Assembly (NCBI RefSeq): GCF_021155775.2
Contig: NC_060232.1
Coordinates: forward strand, 14,172,251-14,236,250
From: Neodiprion pinetum
Lineage: Eukaryota; Arthropoda; Insecta; Hymenoptera; Diprionidae
Length of the DNA stretch: 64,000 nt
Direction of reading: 5' to 3'
Shown piece by piece: positions 46,601 to 58,924 of this stretch (position 1 is its first letter; each line of letters begins with the position of its first letter). The translations under genes and the position numbers were made by a program. The notes below the pieces were generated by a model. That model was not told the DNA's origin. It was given only the letters and a program-made list of their open reading frames with translations, and searched no databases.

Positions 46601-46923
46601 ATGGTGCCACTTCAAGAGATCCTTCACTTGGAAATACAGCTAAAATTCAATTTTCTTAAGACGCTATTTTGAAAGAACAGTAATAAATACGATACCAAAA
46701 ATTTTACTATTTGTTTATGAAGCATTCCATGACAATTTGTCCTGCGTTCGAATTGAGCTTTTTGATTTAGCGTGCAATTTTTCGAATGATTGTTGTGACT
46801 TTCGAAGGCACTCATTTTTTTCAAATCAATTTGAATGAGCTTCATTTTTGAAAACGACCATATTGATCGACATTATTTGAAAATTTAAAGTAATTCTGAA
46901 AAATCGTGTGTCAGATATCAACT
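43651..46923. other. AT-rich non-coding region with one GC-rich patch at 45530-45610
   Basis: The patch at 45530-45610 is open on both strands and may be an exon (minus-strand reading is coiled-coil-like, with a cag acceptor and gtctgt donor), but the choice of strand is not secure. A 13-codon exon-like match lies at 44912-44950. Nothing else recognised. Confidence 0.35.
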
Positions 46924-47600
46924 GTGGCGGCCATTCGCCAGCAGCGAGCTGGCGAAGAAAGTCTTTCTCAGAATTAATATTAACTTTTTCCTATTTCTGT
47001 CTTTTACAACTTTGTGTTTTACAATTAACAGTGTCCACGCCTCGCCTTGCTAGCTGAGAGCCGACGGTTTGACCGTGCCTGGAATTTTCCTACATGTGGC
47101 GTTTATGGCGCGACGCGACCCTTGGCCTTGACTCGGGGGCGAGAGTGCACTTTTTCACATTTTGAATGAAGTCTTCACCGTGCTCTGGCAACATATGCAT
47201 CTACTAACTAGCTTCATTCTTTTTGCCTTCTGCGTGCTCGTTAATCAATCGCCTAATTTCTGTAACTTGTTTGTCTTCTCTATTTCAACAAACCATTTGT
47301 TAATTCCTTGTTACCGTTAAACATAGTTCCCAGCGTCGGTTATTTCACCTTACAACTCCACATCAACAATTTTTGAGCTTAGATACGTAAATGTTGGATA
47401 AGTTTAATGTGCGTTCACCCTGCATGAGCCAATGAGAGCTCGAAGCGCGCGCATGCGTGAGAGATATGAGAGACTGCGGTCGCTGCCATGTGTGTGAGCG
47501 TTAGTCGTCTCTAGAACTTTGTACGAGGAAGACCAAAAGAATAAAATACATTTGTTAAAATCTTCTTTTAGTTAAATTGGTGTGACGTTAATTTTCGCAA
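46924..47600 (+). mobile_element. Possible solo LTR
   Basis: Begins tgtggcggcc as in BEL-type LTRs, is GC-richer than the flanks, has an AATAAA near 47540 followed by a T-rich segment, and then returns to AT-rich DNA. I could not define a terminal CA or a clean target duplication. Confidence 0.3.
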
Positions 47601-49735
47601 CCTGTTTCCTATCCTCACAATAAAATATGCGACAGTAAATAGGGTTGAAAAAAATATACCGATTTTTTTCTTCTCATAACTATAGGTATTACGGGACTTC
47701 AGGAGGATTGGTTCGAAGAGCGGTTGTCAAACCACCTCTATACCCACTTGTTACGTCCGGCGTATCGCCACCCGTCTACTACTCCTACTTGCTAACTCGT
47801 TCACATTTCTTATACTAGCATCATAGTCTCTATCCTCTTCCACTACCTCCATTCAGCCTCACGCTACTCGTTATCGCCCTTACTCAGCTACTTCCATTCT
47901 ACTTACTCATATTTTAACTCTCAACAACCTCACATCATAGACTCCTTACGTACGTCCCGAACTGCAAACTTCGTTTCTACTGTTCCATCTAGTACCTGAC
48001 AATGAATACATATATAATTGATATTCTAAACCTACCTATACTTCAACCCTTATTCTAACGTGCCGTTGTCCTGGATCGTAAAAGCGAAGCCAATCCAATC
48101 TTTCTTTACCGCTCGGCAATAGATAACACGACCGTAACGCACTCAAAATGTTATCCGGATAGATTTGGATCCGATCTCGTTGCCGTTCCCGATCCGGGAA
48201 TGATGAAAGGAGTGATCATTATCACTGTCGGAGGGTATTAATAAGGAAGAGTTAATCCACCCCACCTCAATGTTAAAAGATTTTAATGTATGACACATTG
48301 TTTTTGAGACTTTATGAGAATTTTAAATTGAGTCGATCAATGTGGTCTTTTTAAAAAAAATTTAGCTTATTTCAGTTGATTCGAAAAATTTGAGGTAAAG
48401 CGAGTGGGTTTGAGCCGACCATGAGCAAGCCATGATATTCCTATTTGCAAACTAGTTTCGAGTTGAAATAATGAGACTGATAATAATAGTTATAATGATA
48501 GTGATAGCGATAGCGACGACGCCGAGGACGACAACATCAATAATAATGTCACTATCTCCTTTGAACTTGAGAAGTCTTATGTTAAATTCGTGAGTAGCGG
48601 CTCCAAAAAATCTTCGAGTACCAATTTTTATCAAAATCCAAATATTTTGGTGTTTTATTCATAGAATATTAAATACGCCAAATTTTAATTTTGTCAAACT
48701 TATTTCAGACTTGTGATCAGTGATTCGAAAAACCTTGTAGTACCAATTTTTATTCGAATCCGTTCATCCATTCTCCAGATATCATTCTTAAATTATTTTT
48801 TACAAGTTAGTACTTAAATAATTGGAAAAATACTAAACCGAACAAAGCCAAAATTTAATCTGTTTTGGTTAAATTGCGGGATGCAAAGGATAATAAAGTC
48901 TAATGATTAATCATTTATGGCAAAACAAGCATCGCATGCCTGGGTGGACGGTGCCATGTTCCTGTTCTGCTCTATTGGTGTGCTACGTTTCCCACTCGCT
49001 TGGCGCGGTCTTACAAGGCTAATACAATATAATGAGTTCTAACTATAAGTTTGAAAAAACTGCGTCGATTGAGACCAAAATAATTAAAATCCGGAAACTC
49101 CTTGACGCACACGCACACGCGTGCGTGCAGATCTAGTGAACTTTTTTCAACCCAACTTTCCATTTTCGAGGTGATTACAATTACTTTTTTTTCCCTCCAA
49201 TAATAGAGTAATGAGAAGTTAAAAATAAGTGCTTTTGAGAGTCAAAACAATCACGTCCAAATTGAGAACCAAATCGGAGAACTCAAGGATACACAAGTCG
49301 ATTTGACGGAAAATAGTGTCTCGGAATTTTTGGTCCAATGTAGCGTTCAGTAGAGGGCTGTGACTAGCCCGGTTAAAAATTAGAAGCCCCAATGGTTAAC
49401 ATGATAAGGCCTCATAAAATTACCTAAAACCAGAAAATCAACAAAATTCCTCAAGCTCACGCCAATAGTTACCGCTATATGTACAGTCATAACTTTTAGA
49501 GTAGTCATTTTAGTTTTGTATTCTTGATTTTTGAGTTGAAAAGTAACATTTGATGATCCTTGACATTATCTCTAAATTTTATTCGTTTTTTTATGTCAGA
49601 TAAGCTCGTAACAGCTTATCGTATCTACAGTGGGGACGTTTGAATCATTTGTCGGATTATTTACTACCGTCTATTGAAGGCTGCAATAAAAGAAATACTG
49701 AAAAAAACGTGTCCATCATTTTGAAACATGTATAA
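47601..49735. other. Non-coding region, pyrimidine-rich at 47750-48060
   Basis: The C/T-rich plus strand between about 47750 and 48060 resembles in composition the segments at 50090-50165 and 51825-52020. No gene recognised. Confidence 0.4.
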
Positions 49736-52290
49736 GGGGCATTCAACAAATTATGGATCAAGAACGGTAAATGGTATTTCGGATTGACTTTAAACTTTGT
49801 TCTCTAAAAGTACTGGTCGAAAAATAAAGCATATTAAAGTATAGTATATATATTTTTTTTCGACCCATGTTATAGGGAACTTTTTTGTTCATTTTCATAT
49901 GAAAAACGTAATCGAAAAATAATTTTTGAAATTTTCTAATATTCGAAATCCAACTTTTGGTGTGATGAAATCTCCATCTTCAAATAGGGCTAGAAAATTT
50001 TGTCACATTTTCGTAGTATTTCCTGAATTATTTCAGATTGTAGAAAATAGTCGCTTTTGAGATTGTAATATCTCAGATACGTGTTACGTCCTCCAGACCT
50101 TAGATCCTGTTCCCACATTCCTACAGCTACCTTATACCCTGTATCCTCTTCTTATCAACTCACTGCCTCATAGTCCAAGAGCTGATGACAAATTTAGAGA
50201 AGGTGTTTTGCCCACGTTAAAATAATTAAAAAACAACACTTTTACTATGGGTGCATCTGGAATGGTGGTTCTGGTAGAGGTCTTGCGATTATTTCGCCAT
50301 TGCGCGACCTATTAGATTTGAAAAAAAAATAAACCCAAAAAATATCTTTTGGGCAAGTTGAAATTTTTTTATCTATTGTTTTAGCAGCTGTATAATACAT
50401 AAATAACAATCCCAGACTAGTTTTTGAGTTTTAAAGTATGACCTGACCCCCCGGATTTATTTAATTAATGTACCCAAAAAATATACTTTAGGCATTCTAA
50501 AATTTTTATGGCATATTCAATAAACAGTTTAAAAAATACATGTCAATTGCCAGACGATTTGAATGGTTTTTAACAACCCCCTGACATAAATAAAGATTTT
50601 AAATAAGTGCGACAAAACAGTCTCACTTGTAGTTACAAGTGCGAGGGAGATAGTTTATCAATACCTGCCGGCAGCCAACGGGGCCCCTGGCTCCTTGGCC
50701 TGTGGCTGGTCGCCTCAAGACCATGTGACCATGTGACCACTATTTACTATGAAACTCGCTCTCAACACAGACAGCAGAGTAATGGAGTAATTAATTTTTC
50801 AATAAAATAACAAATATAATATAAGCTCATAAGTTTTGTTTCTTTGATACCAACGTGTCATTAAATTCCTTGCAACTCGTAGACTTGCTAAACGGAGTAT
50901 TATGTGAGGTATGTGTGGTATTACCTTGAATAATTTATTAATTTTCATTAAAATAATTTTTATCACCAAAATATTTGCTTTCACTACAAAAATACTAAAT
51001 TATATTAACTATATACATAGATATTTGGTCTATATATATACAATTTAGGGTGTGTCATATTATGGCGATATTTTTTTTTTTTGCTCGTCATCCGAAAAGT
51101 TTTCAGTTCGAATCTAAAAACAAATCCTCGCGCAAGGGGAGCGCTGTCAAAATATATTTAGAGGTAGCGCAACGGCATTGAAGTTTTCCCATTTGATTAA
51201 CATGGAAAATTTTTTTTTCACTATTATTGGTTGTCCCAAGTCTGATTAAATCGTACGGTATTTTCCCTATAGGGTTTTATAGGAAATCGAATTCTCTACA
51301 AAAAACGTCTCTTGACTTTTGTCTGTAAAATCAACTATCTCTCGCGCACTTGTAACTACAAGTGAGACTTTTTTGTCGCACTTATTTAAAATCTTTATTC
51401 ACGTCAGGGGGTTGTTAAAAACCATTCAAATCGTCTGGCAATTGACATGTATTTTTTAAATTGTTTATTGAATATGCCATAAAAATTTTAGAATGCCTAA
51501 AGTATATTTTTTGGGTATATTAATTAAATAAATCCGTGGGGGTCAGGTCATACTTTAAAACTCAAAAACTAGTCTGGGATTGTTATTTATATATTATACA
51601 GCTGCTAAAACAATAGATAAAAAAATTTCAACTTGCCCAAAAGATATTTTTTAGGTTTATTTTTTTTTCAAATCTAATAGGTCGCGCAATGGCGAAATAA
51701 TCGCAAGACCTCTACCAGAACCACCATTCCAGATGCACCCACAGTAATAGTGTTGTTTTTTTATTATTTTAACGTGGGCAAAACACCTTCTTTAAATTTG
51801 TCATCAGCTCTTGGACTATCAGTTCCCATACCGCGTCAACAGAATGCTCCCTCTATCTCTGTACTGCAACTAGCCAGTCCTTCGCATCCTTCCCCCGATA
51901 TACGAACTCTCAAGTCATCACTCATTCGAACAACATCTAAAAAGACCTCTCTTCCCTTTTTCCATGTCTCTGACAATAAATCAATCGTACACTCAAACAT
52001 TCAACTCCTCAATGTAACTTCCTCTCATTTCCTCTGATTCTTCGTACGTGCGTGTAGTCGATGTGTTAAGAATCCGAAATAGACCGTAATAACATCACGG
52101 CTGGGTGTGGATGCGGTCATCGATAGCCGCTCATCGTGACCACTATCATTCACCCCGTAACATACGCATAATCGAAACAATTTGAAAAAAATAGAGCCTC
52201 GTTTTTCGACCGGCACTTTCACAGAAAAAAGCTTGAAGTAAATCGGAAATACCAATTTCCATTCTTGATCGATACTTCGTGGAATGCCCC
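49736..52290. mobile_element. Outer inverted-repeat DNA transposon, carrying a nested element
   Basis: Left terminus ggggcattc at 49736 and right terminus gaatgcccc ending at 52290 are inverted. Homology continues inward for about 100 bp (tggtatttc, gatcaagaa, ggtcgaaaaa). No transposase. It contains the element at 50173-51816. Confidence 0.65.
50173..51816. mobile_element. Nested long-TIR element (arms about 480 bp, TA flanks)
   Basis: Arms 50173-50655 and about 51330-51816 are highly similar inverted copies starting gtccaagagctgatgac. The outer flanks are TA on both sides (50171-50172 and 51817-51818), suggesting Tc1/mariner-type TA duplication. The inner end of each arm contains a short palindrome (cacttgtagttacaagtg). 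The spacer of about 670 bp has no transposase. Confidence 0.85.
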
Positions 52291-55200
52291 ATTAATAAAT
52301 ACCAATCCTGTTTTGTTTATCCTATTTTCAAAATACAGGGCCACTCATTTCATTTTGGCAACAGGTCCGACTGATGCAGTCTATTCTACCTGAAGCCCGC
52401 ATAACTGGCTCTTTCTCACTCAAGAGTCATCAGCAGGACAGTATTCAATAAATGGCTTCATAGATCCCCAAAATCTATACTTTTGAGAGTGTTGCCTAGG
52501 TAATGCACCTATATTGATCTGGCTTTCATTTGAAATACCTGTGTAAAATTTGGAAGCGATTGTCTGAACCATACCGAAGTAATTTTACTTTTAATTATTC
52601 GTGATTTTAAATTGAGTTTTGCAGGAAACTGTCGAGCTCAACGTAAAATCATGAAAAATTAAATTACCTTAAAATTTTACACAGGTGTTTGAAATATAAG
52701 AGCGGACAACTTGTGTAATTTTCATCGATCTAGTACGATTTCGACCTACCTGTACGCCCTGTACATACTTAAAATTCGTTCGGAACGGAACCTTTCTACT
52801 CCAGTGGAGAGTTTAACTATAAAATTCAAGTAAAAATTGCTATTATGCTGTACCATCACGTATGCCGATTTACCAAGGGCCGAAGCGTAGCACCAAGGTT
52901 CAATCCGGTGCAGTAAGTGGGATTGTCTGTTTCAATAATTCGGAACAATTGTAGTGTAATAATCGTGATTTTATACCGTTTCTAGAACTCATTGTTTTTA
53001 GTTGCATAAAAAAAAAAAACGAGGGACTAATTTTTATTACACAGCACGCGGTTCTTGGTTTTCATCTACTACATCTGTACAACCAGAACTATTTTAAACG
53101 AATTCACTAAAGTGATACGTTCCCTGGTTACTTTCTTTTTTACCTACTTCGCGTGGTTCGGTTGTGAACACGTGATGCGGAAGAAAGCGCACTATTTAAC
53201 TAGGCACACCCTTAATTTGTTTCACTTGTGACTGATTTTGAAGACATGGAAAAATTTTAATAAAGTAACAGCACCAGCGAATGACCACCTTAGAAATTTC
53301 TTCGTGACAGTTCGCTAAATTTCAGTGAAGCCTTCATAATCACAACCCGCTTACTACGATTGGGTATTGTACAATATTCATATTTTTGAATAAGTTGACT
53401 TGAGACGACTTTTTCAAAATCATAAAATGAATACTGAAATATTCGTCAGAATACGATTTTTTTTGGAAACACCAGTGAATGCGACTATTGCTGTACCAGT
53501 ACATGTTCGTAAATTCATGCAGACGTTGTTCCAATCAAAGTAAAGAGTCGCATGTGTTTGAAACCGAGTTGAACAATGTACAATCGAAACTGAAATTCTA
53601 AATGAACTACGTTTAGCAGTCAGAGAATAGATATAACTAGAAGATCACAGAGTTACAAGGAGACAAGACGCTTTTGGCGGTACATTTGAATAAAGAATAT
53701 CGAGGTATCTAGAAAAGCGTTGCCATTATTTTTATCAATTTCTTGGGGTCATTCACATTTAAGTATCTGATACAGCCAATAAATATAGTCTTATTTTCAT
53801 ACCATAGCGATTACGGTATACAAAATTCAGAGCAAATCAATTTCTGTAAACTGTGTAATGTGCTTCATTTTGAAGTATCTCAGGTAGAAATTGGATTGTT
53901 TCTCGGAAATAAAAGCGTACTTGGTAGTTCCATATTCTTTGCCTTGACCTTCTTAATCCTGACCAGTCATGTTGAAGCATTCTAATATTGTGCAAATTCC
54001 AATAAAATTTATGACAATTAAGTGAACTACATTTACTTATGAACGCACGGAATTTCAACGTAGGATATACTGTATAGTGATAGCTTCCTTAGCACCCATC
54101 CGAACATGTGACACGTTGATTATAAATTTTTACGATATTCTATTAAGCGACTTTTTCGAATGTCATATGTTACCTTGACTGCGATTAGGAGAGCATAAAA
54201 ATATTGTTGTTAGCTAGAACATACATTTTTAAAACTTATTTTGGTGATTTTGTGTGACTGCAGTCAGTAACTGGTGACCAGCGAATCACTGGTGCAACTA
54301 CAGCAGTACCTTGTATTGTTATCCTTGAAAACATGTAACTCGTTTTCTAAAAAGCAACATATTATTTTTTTAGCTTTTGTAAAAGATGTAACTTAGTATA
54401 CCTTATTATAACAATGGCATGCTATTAATAGTTATATGATTTTTTTGAGAAAAATGTGTGCAGGCACAACTGTCAGTACAACAAGAGTTATGAATAGTCA
54501 GAATTGAAATTCATTATTACGCCTAATTACAACATATTAGTTCAACTGGTCAAACCTCCAAGTAGTTGAAACTTGCAATGGATGAAAACGCCGAATGGTG
54601 CAAGCTCCGAATAGTCAAACTTACGAACGGCTCAAATCACCAAAGCGTCAAATTTCTGACGTTTTAATTCTAATTCATATTGATTCCAAGAATTTATGGT
54701 AGACACATTTGAAACTCGTAACCGCGTATTACAAATTTTGGCCATTCACGAATCCAATGATTCGAAGACTTGACCATTCGGATATTTGGCCTCATATCGG
54801 TGTGATTTGGCATTATGGTTGATTTAAATTCCCATCGTTCAGTAATATGAGTCATAACTAACGATTGTGTACTAATTGGCATTCAGTAATTAGTGACATT
54901 CATCGACTCTGTGATTAACTTATTAAGAAATTTTCATATTGTAACACAACAATAAACTATGTTTTCTCTTCGTTTTTTAAATCTGTGCGATTAGAAGCTC
55001 ATTTTAGACTCGTATACAAAAAACTCAAACCACCTTTCCTCTCTTTCTTTCAAGTATCCTCCCGCCCTTCCTCTCCTGCAGAAGAAAGGTAAATTGTTAG
55101 TTCATGAAAAAAAAAACTGCAATAATCGCTGGTTTTTCTTCTGGTTATTCAGCCCAACTCTTGTCACCGTTCACTTGTTGATATCGAGGGGTTCACTCGA

Positions 55201-55588
55201 TGTACATAACTTCAATAGAACAAAAAATTCATTCATTATCTGTACGTATGATGTAGATTGTTATCTTATTACTTCACTATTACTTCCGAACATAACTAAT
55301 ACTAATAACACTTGAAATGTCATTGAGGCAGACGGATTGGATCCGGTGGAAAGAAATGAGGTCACATTATCCAATACGTCCGAAAATTGATAATATTTTC
55401 ACTCACAAATAACACTAAATGAGAAAAAAAAAAAAAAAGAACGATCAGCATCAACTTTTGAACTGATCTTCAACATTGGATAGTGGGGAGTATGCATTCA
55501 TGCAATGAATAAGAAGCGAGAAAATAATTTTATACATTTTATGCAAAACCTTGTCTGTTTTGGGAACCTGAAAATTCTATACAGGGTG
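52291..55588. other. AT-rich intergenic DNA
   Basis: No gene recognised. Between about 54540 and 54790 short words such as gaatagtcaaa and ccaatgattcg recur irregularly. Confidence 0.5.
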
Positions 55589-56396
55589 AGTGGTACAGAT
55601 ACGACAGTTCTGGACCACAAAATGGCGGCATACCGGCAGCGTATCCCGATTCCTTACCGACAGTGGGTATGTTACCTCCGCGATGGTAAGTCTTACCCAC
55701 GATATTGTTACCGGCTGAAGCGTTAACATAGATGGCGGCAACAGTATTTTCACCCGATTTTACCGACACACAGTTTGACAATGAATTATTTGCTTAGTCA
55801 GATGAGTAGCCAGTTTGATTTTTGCTCAGTCGGATGAGCGGCCATTTTGATTATAGTTTAGTCAGATGAGCATCCATTTTGATTATTGCTTAGTCGGATG
55901 AGCAATCATTTTGATTTTTTCACCGTCGGATGAGCAGAAATTACACATTTTTTTATTGTTAGATGGTAAACCTTTTACCGACGAAATTGTGATCTATGAT
56001 CTTACCGACAGTTGGTGTTACCGGGTGTTACCGCAGGTTTGACGTATGTGGCGCCCCCTCCCCCCCCCCCCCTCCCCCCTCCTGACCCGCCCATCGCATT
56101 ATCGATCAATCGATATTCCATCGATCGACTCTGCGTGATGTTTCCATTGCTTGCAGCAATATGGCAACTTTTTATTCATTTATCGTATGGTTGGGGGTAA
56201 ACGTTTCAAAAAATAACGATCGAATGCTTTGAATATTTGTTTATTTTATTTATCAACAATTACATTCTGTTTTTAGCTTATACATAATAATGGAAATAGA
56301 TCATCATAATTTGAATTAAGCAAATAACCTTACACATATTTTCATTATTCGCACAATAATAATAATAATAATTAAACATCCTATCTGAAAATTGAC
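55589..56396. repeat. Left terminal region (TIR) of right Polinton
   Basis: Contains repeated ttaccgac words, the 32-bp array at 55798-55940, a C-rich run at 56049-56081 and an atcgatcaatcg word near 56100. 56221-56396 is AT-rich and is the 3' flank of the MCP gene. Confidence 0.65.
55798..55940. repeat. 32-bp tandem array, four full units plus a partial
   Basis: Units start at 55798, 55830, 55862, 55894 and 55926. Core tc[a/g]gatgag..nccattttgatt. The period is exactly 32 bp. Confidence 0.95.
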
Positions 56397-57612
56397 TTAT
56401 ACCAATTTTTTTACAGTACCACTAATCGGATTATACTCAACAATGCGGTCATGCAAGATCATGCAGTAGGCAGAAGTGTGTGGCGGAAACGCAATGCTAG
56501 AGTCAAATTCCAATCGTATATCCACAGGTCCAGTTTTCAATGTTTCGTTCTGCTTGGAGCAATCGATGACGCTAAGGGGGGGCTCGGTTTATAAATTCAC
56601 GCTTCGATAGCAAAGGCTCAGCTTCTTTGTTAGAGTAGGTCATTTGAAACCGAACATACATATCATAGAGAATGGCGTATTGATTATTGTATATATCAAG
56701 ATTCATATTTTCGTAGGGATAGCACTGTAGGTTGAGGAAGAGTTTCACATCTCTGATCCGACAATGATCAAATTCGCTGGCATTTCTCAGCGGCTCGTTT
56801 CTCCTTGCAGTTTGAAATCCTAGAACAACATATCTCGGCTTCTCAAGCTGCGTCGATGTCTTGACTGACCATGTATGCCGCGTTGTTGACGGGAGCATCG
56901 GATACACGTACGTTTCCCAAGAACGAAAACTCATGGATATGGTCGGATCCTTGGCGATGTAGTTGAGTAGCTGGATTTTCGGTTCATCTGCCAGTTTGAT
57001 GTAGTGCAACAACCACTCGATTTCATTTGGGGTGATTTGAAAGTTTTCCGTGTGCGAGGCCTGAATCACGGCATTCAAATCGATGTTGGAACGTGTGAGA
57101 ATTACCTCATGTTTAGCATTAACAACAATTCGATAATAATCCTCGGCGAAGCCTAGCACATAATTTAACGGTAAAACAACATCGAAATTTCCTGCGGCAT
57201 CGATTAGTTTGGTATCACCGCTCAACCAACCGGTATTCTCCAGACTATATTGCTGACCCGGGCTTAGGGATAAGTGCCCCTTCATAACGGTGGTGATACC
57301 AACATTTTTATTCCGATCAATCTCCACACCGTTCAACTCATAGTGAACTTCCTCAAACAAATGGCAAACGGCCATATTGATCAATTTCGTAACCGTCACT
57401 GCAGCCACACCATCATCCTTTGTGATTTTTCCCTGAATGTGTAGAGAGCTTTTACTGGGCAGTAGACACAAGTCTTGATGTTGAACAACAATATGGATTT
57501 CGTCGTTGTTCTGGAAGGTGGATGATGCAAACGGCGGATAAGCATGAATCTCAGAGTGCGCAATCGATTCGTCGAATACCACTGGTTTCTGTATTCTTAT
57601 TATTTCTTCCAT
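56397..57612 (-). pseudogene. Polinton major capsid protein (double jelly-roll), one frameshift near C-terminus
   Basis: Forms the hexon-like shell. From the likely ATG at 57612 (MEEIIRIQKPVVFDESIAHS; an upstream ATG at 57693 only adds an unconserved leader) the frame is open to about 56573. A run of seven C (56576-56582) creates an early TAG. Reading one base shorter, the protein would continue to a TAA at 56397-56399, giving about 405 residues. Recognisable blocks include DEIHIVVQHQDLCLLPSKSS, HYELNGVEIDRN and RYVVLGFQTARRNEP, which match capsid proteins of arthropod Polintons. Last gene of the minus-strand virion cluster. Confidence 0.88.
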
Positions 57613-57646
57613 GGTTACACACACAGGATGCAGCGAACACGAATTC

Positions 57647-57829
57647 TTATTTTCCAAAATTTCCAAGTAATCCAAGACCCAGGCTCTGGACAAACCGAAC
57701 GTTCAGAGGTGTCAGTCTCGTAGGCGGTGTAAACGTTGTCAGAGGTGTCGGGCAACTGATGATTTTTGACCATGATGTTTGACTTTTATAACTTTTGCCC
57801 AACTTTCTCGTCTCAAACACGATTCCCAT
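57647..57829 (-). CDS. Small basic protein of the virion cluster, unknown
   Basis: 60 residues. Its ATG overlaps the last base of the penton stop codon, and it ends 34 bp before the MCP start, so it belongs to the same gene string. It has a basic N-terminus and a Thr/Pro-rich centre, with TPPTRLTPLNVRFVQSLGL near the C-terminus. Short proteins with a similar LT...N..FL.SLGL ending occur at this place in other Polintons, as far as I recall; no function is known to me. Confidence 0.55.
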   Translation of the reverse strand: MGIVFETRKLGKSYKSQTSWSKIISCPTPLTTFTPPTRLTPLNVRFVQSLGLGLLGNFGK

Positions 57830-58566
57830 TATTTGAGTGATTTCTCGTGTAAGTGTACAGTAATCGGTTCGCCGCGAAAATTAATCAGCTCGTCCTCTTG
57901 ATCGACTATTCTCAGCTGTAAATGATGTATCGATTGTACGGCGATTGGCAGGTAAATGACGCTGGCAGGCACTTCGACAATCTTACATCCCGATGGAACG
58001 GTTGGGAAAAATTCGTGAATCGTGTGAGCTCGACGCTCGTTTATGTACGCCCCTGTGGTTATGCTAGACTCAACGCGTAAAGTATCAACCTTCAGTATGG
58101 ATACTGGTAATTCAGATTTATGAGTAACGTTTCGTGCTAGCTCAACCGCCTTAAATCCCAATAATCGACCGATGGAATCTTTGGGCTTAAAGTCTACCAC
58201 ATGATTGCACGTGACTTCACTGTTCAGCTCGTTGTCGTTAGCTTTGAGACTAAGGGTGATGTCGGAGGGTAGCTCCTTACGCAGAAAATTTTCAATATCC
58301 TCAATTTCATAGCTTCCCGTGGGTATCGTGATGCTCTTTCTGCTATTGTCCGCTCGTTTCAGGTAAAATTTATTACACGTCTCATGAATATTGGGTATTG
58401 AATCGAATGTCAGGAACTCGACGAGTCCGAGAACATAGTTCTTCTCCGGTGATAACTCGATTGGGGGGAAATATTGAGCCTACAGCACGGAGGATGTGCC
58501 TGACAGTGTTAAGGTCAACGATTCCGACATGACTAATGCTTGCTCATGTAACACTTGTCTTTTCAT
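57829..58566 (-). pseudogene. Polinton minor capsid (penton-like, single jelly-roll), one stop
   Basis: About 245 codons. The start ATG at 58564-58566 overlaps the protease TGA as ATGA. A single in-frame TAG at 58480-58482 (codon 29) interrupts an otherwise open frame that ends in TAA at 57829-57831. An internal ATG at 58200 follows the stop. Segments such as YVLGLVEFLTFDSIPN and FFPTVPSGCKIVEVPASVIY match the minor capsid proteins that form vertices of Polinton-like virions. A read-through event or a sequencing error could account for the stop. Confidence 0.78.
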
Positions 58567-58868
58567 AGTTGTTCGCTGAGAAATTTGAGGCACAAGTGGC
58601 CGCAAATCACAGTATCATATTCCTGATACCTCTTTTGATTGTATTCAACGCTACCAACACCGAGATACCTCATCAAGTCCTTAGGCGGTTTCAAATCACC
58701 GAAACTATCGAAATACACAACAGGGTTACCATTTTTCTTGTATGCAACCCAATGTGTCCCTGGACCATTTTTATCGGCAAGATTAATAATCGCGGATTCT
58801 CGGATTTTTGGTCCTGATTTCGGCAGATCATTCCGCATGAAAACGCCGCGAAAATGCGAAATTTTCAT
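58563..58868 (-). CDS. Adenain-like cysteine protease (capsid maturation)
   Basis: 101 residues from the first Met. Catalytic His is in THWVAY, the acidic residue in YFDSFGD and the nucleophile Cys in CGHLCLKFL, in the order and spacing of the adenovirus protease family. In virions this enzyme cleaves capsid and core proteins. Family-like sequence (ALTNIDLRNYAKN) continues about 20 codons upstream of the first Met in the same frame up to the stop of the PLA2-like gene, so the true start may be upstream, lost or non-ATG. The stop codon overlaps the penton start. Confidence 0.92.
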   Translation of the reverse strand: MKISHFRGVFMRNDLPKSGPKIRESAIINLADKNGPGTHWVAYKKNGNPVVYFDSFGDLKPPKDLMRYLGVGSVEYNQKRYQEYDTVICGHLCLKFLSEQL

Positions 58869-58924
58869 ATTTTTAGCATAGTTGCGTAAATCAATGTTGG
58901 TGAGAGCTCGATGTGGTAGCTTTA

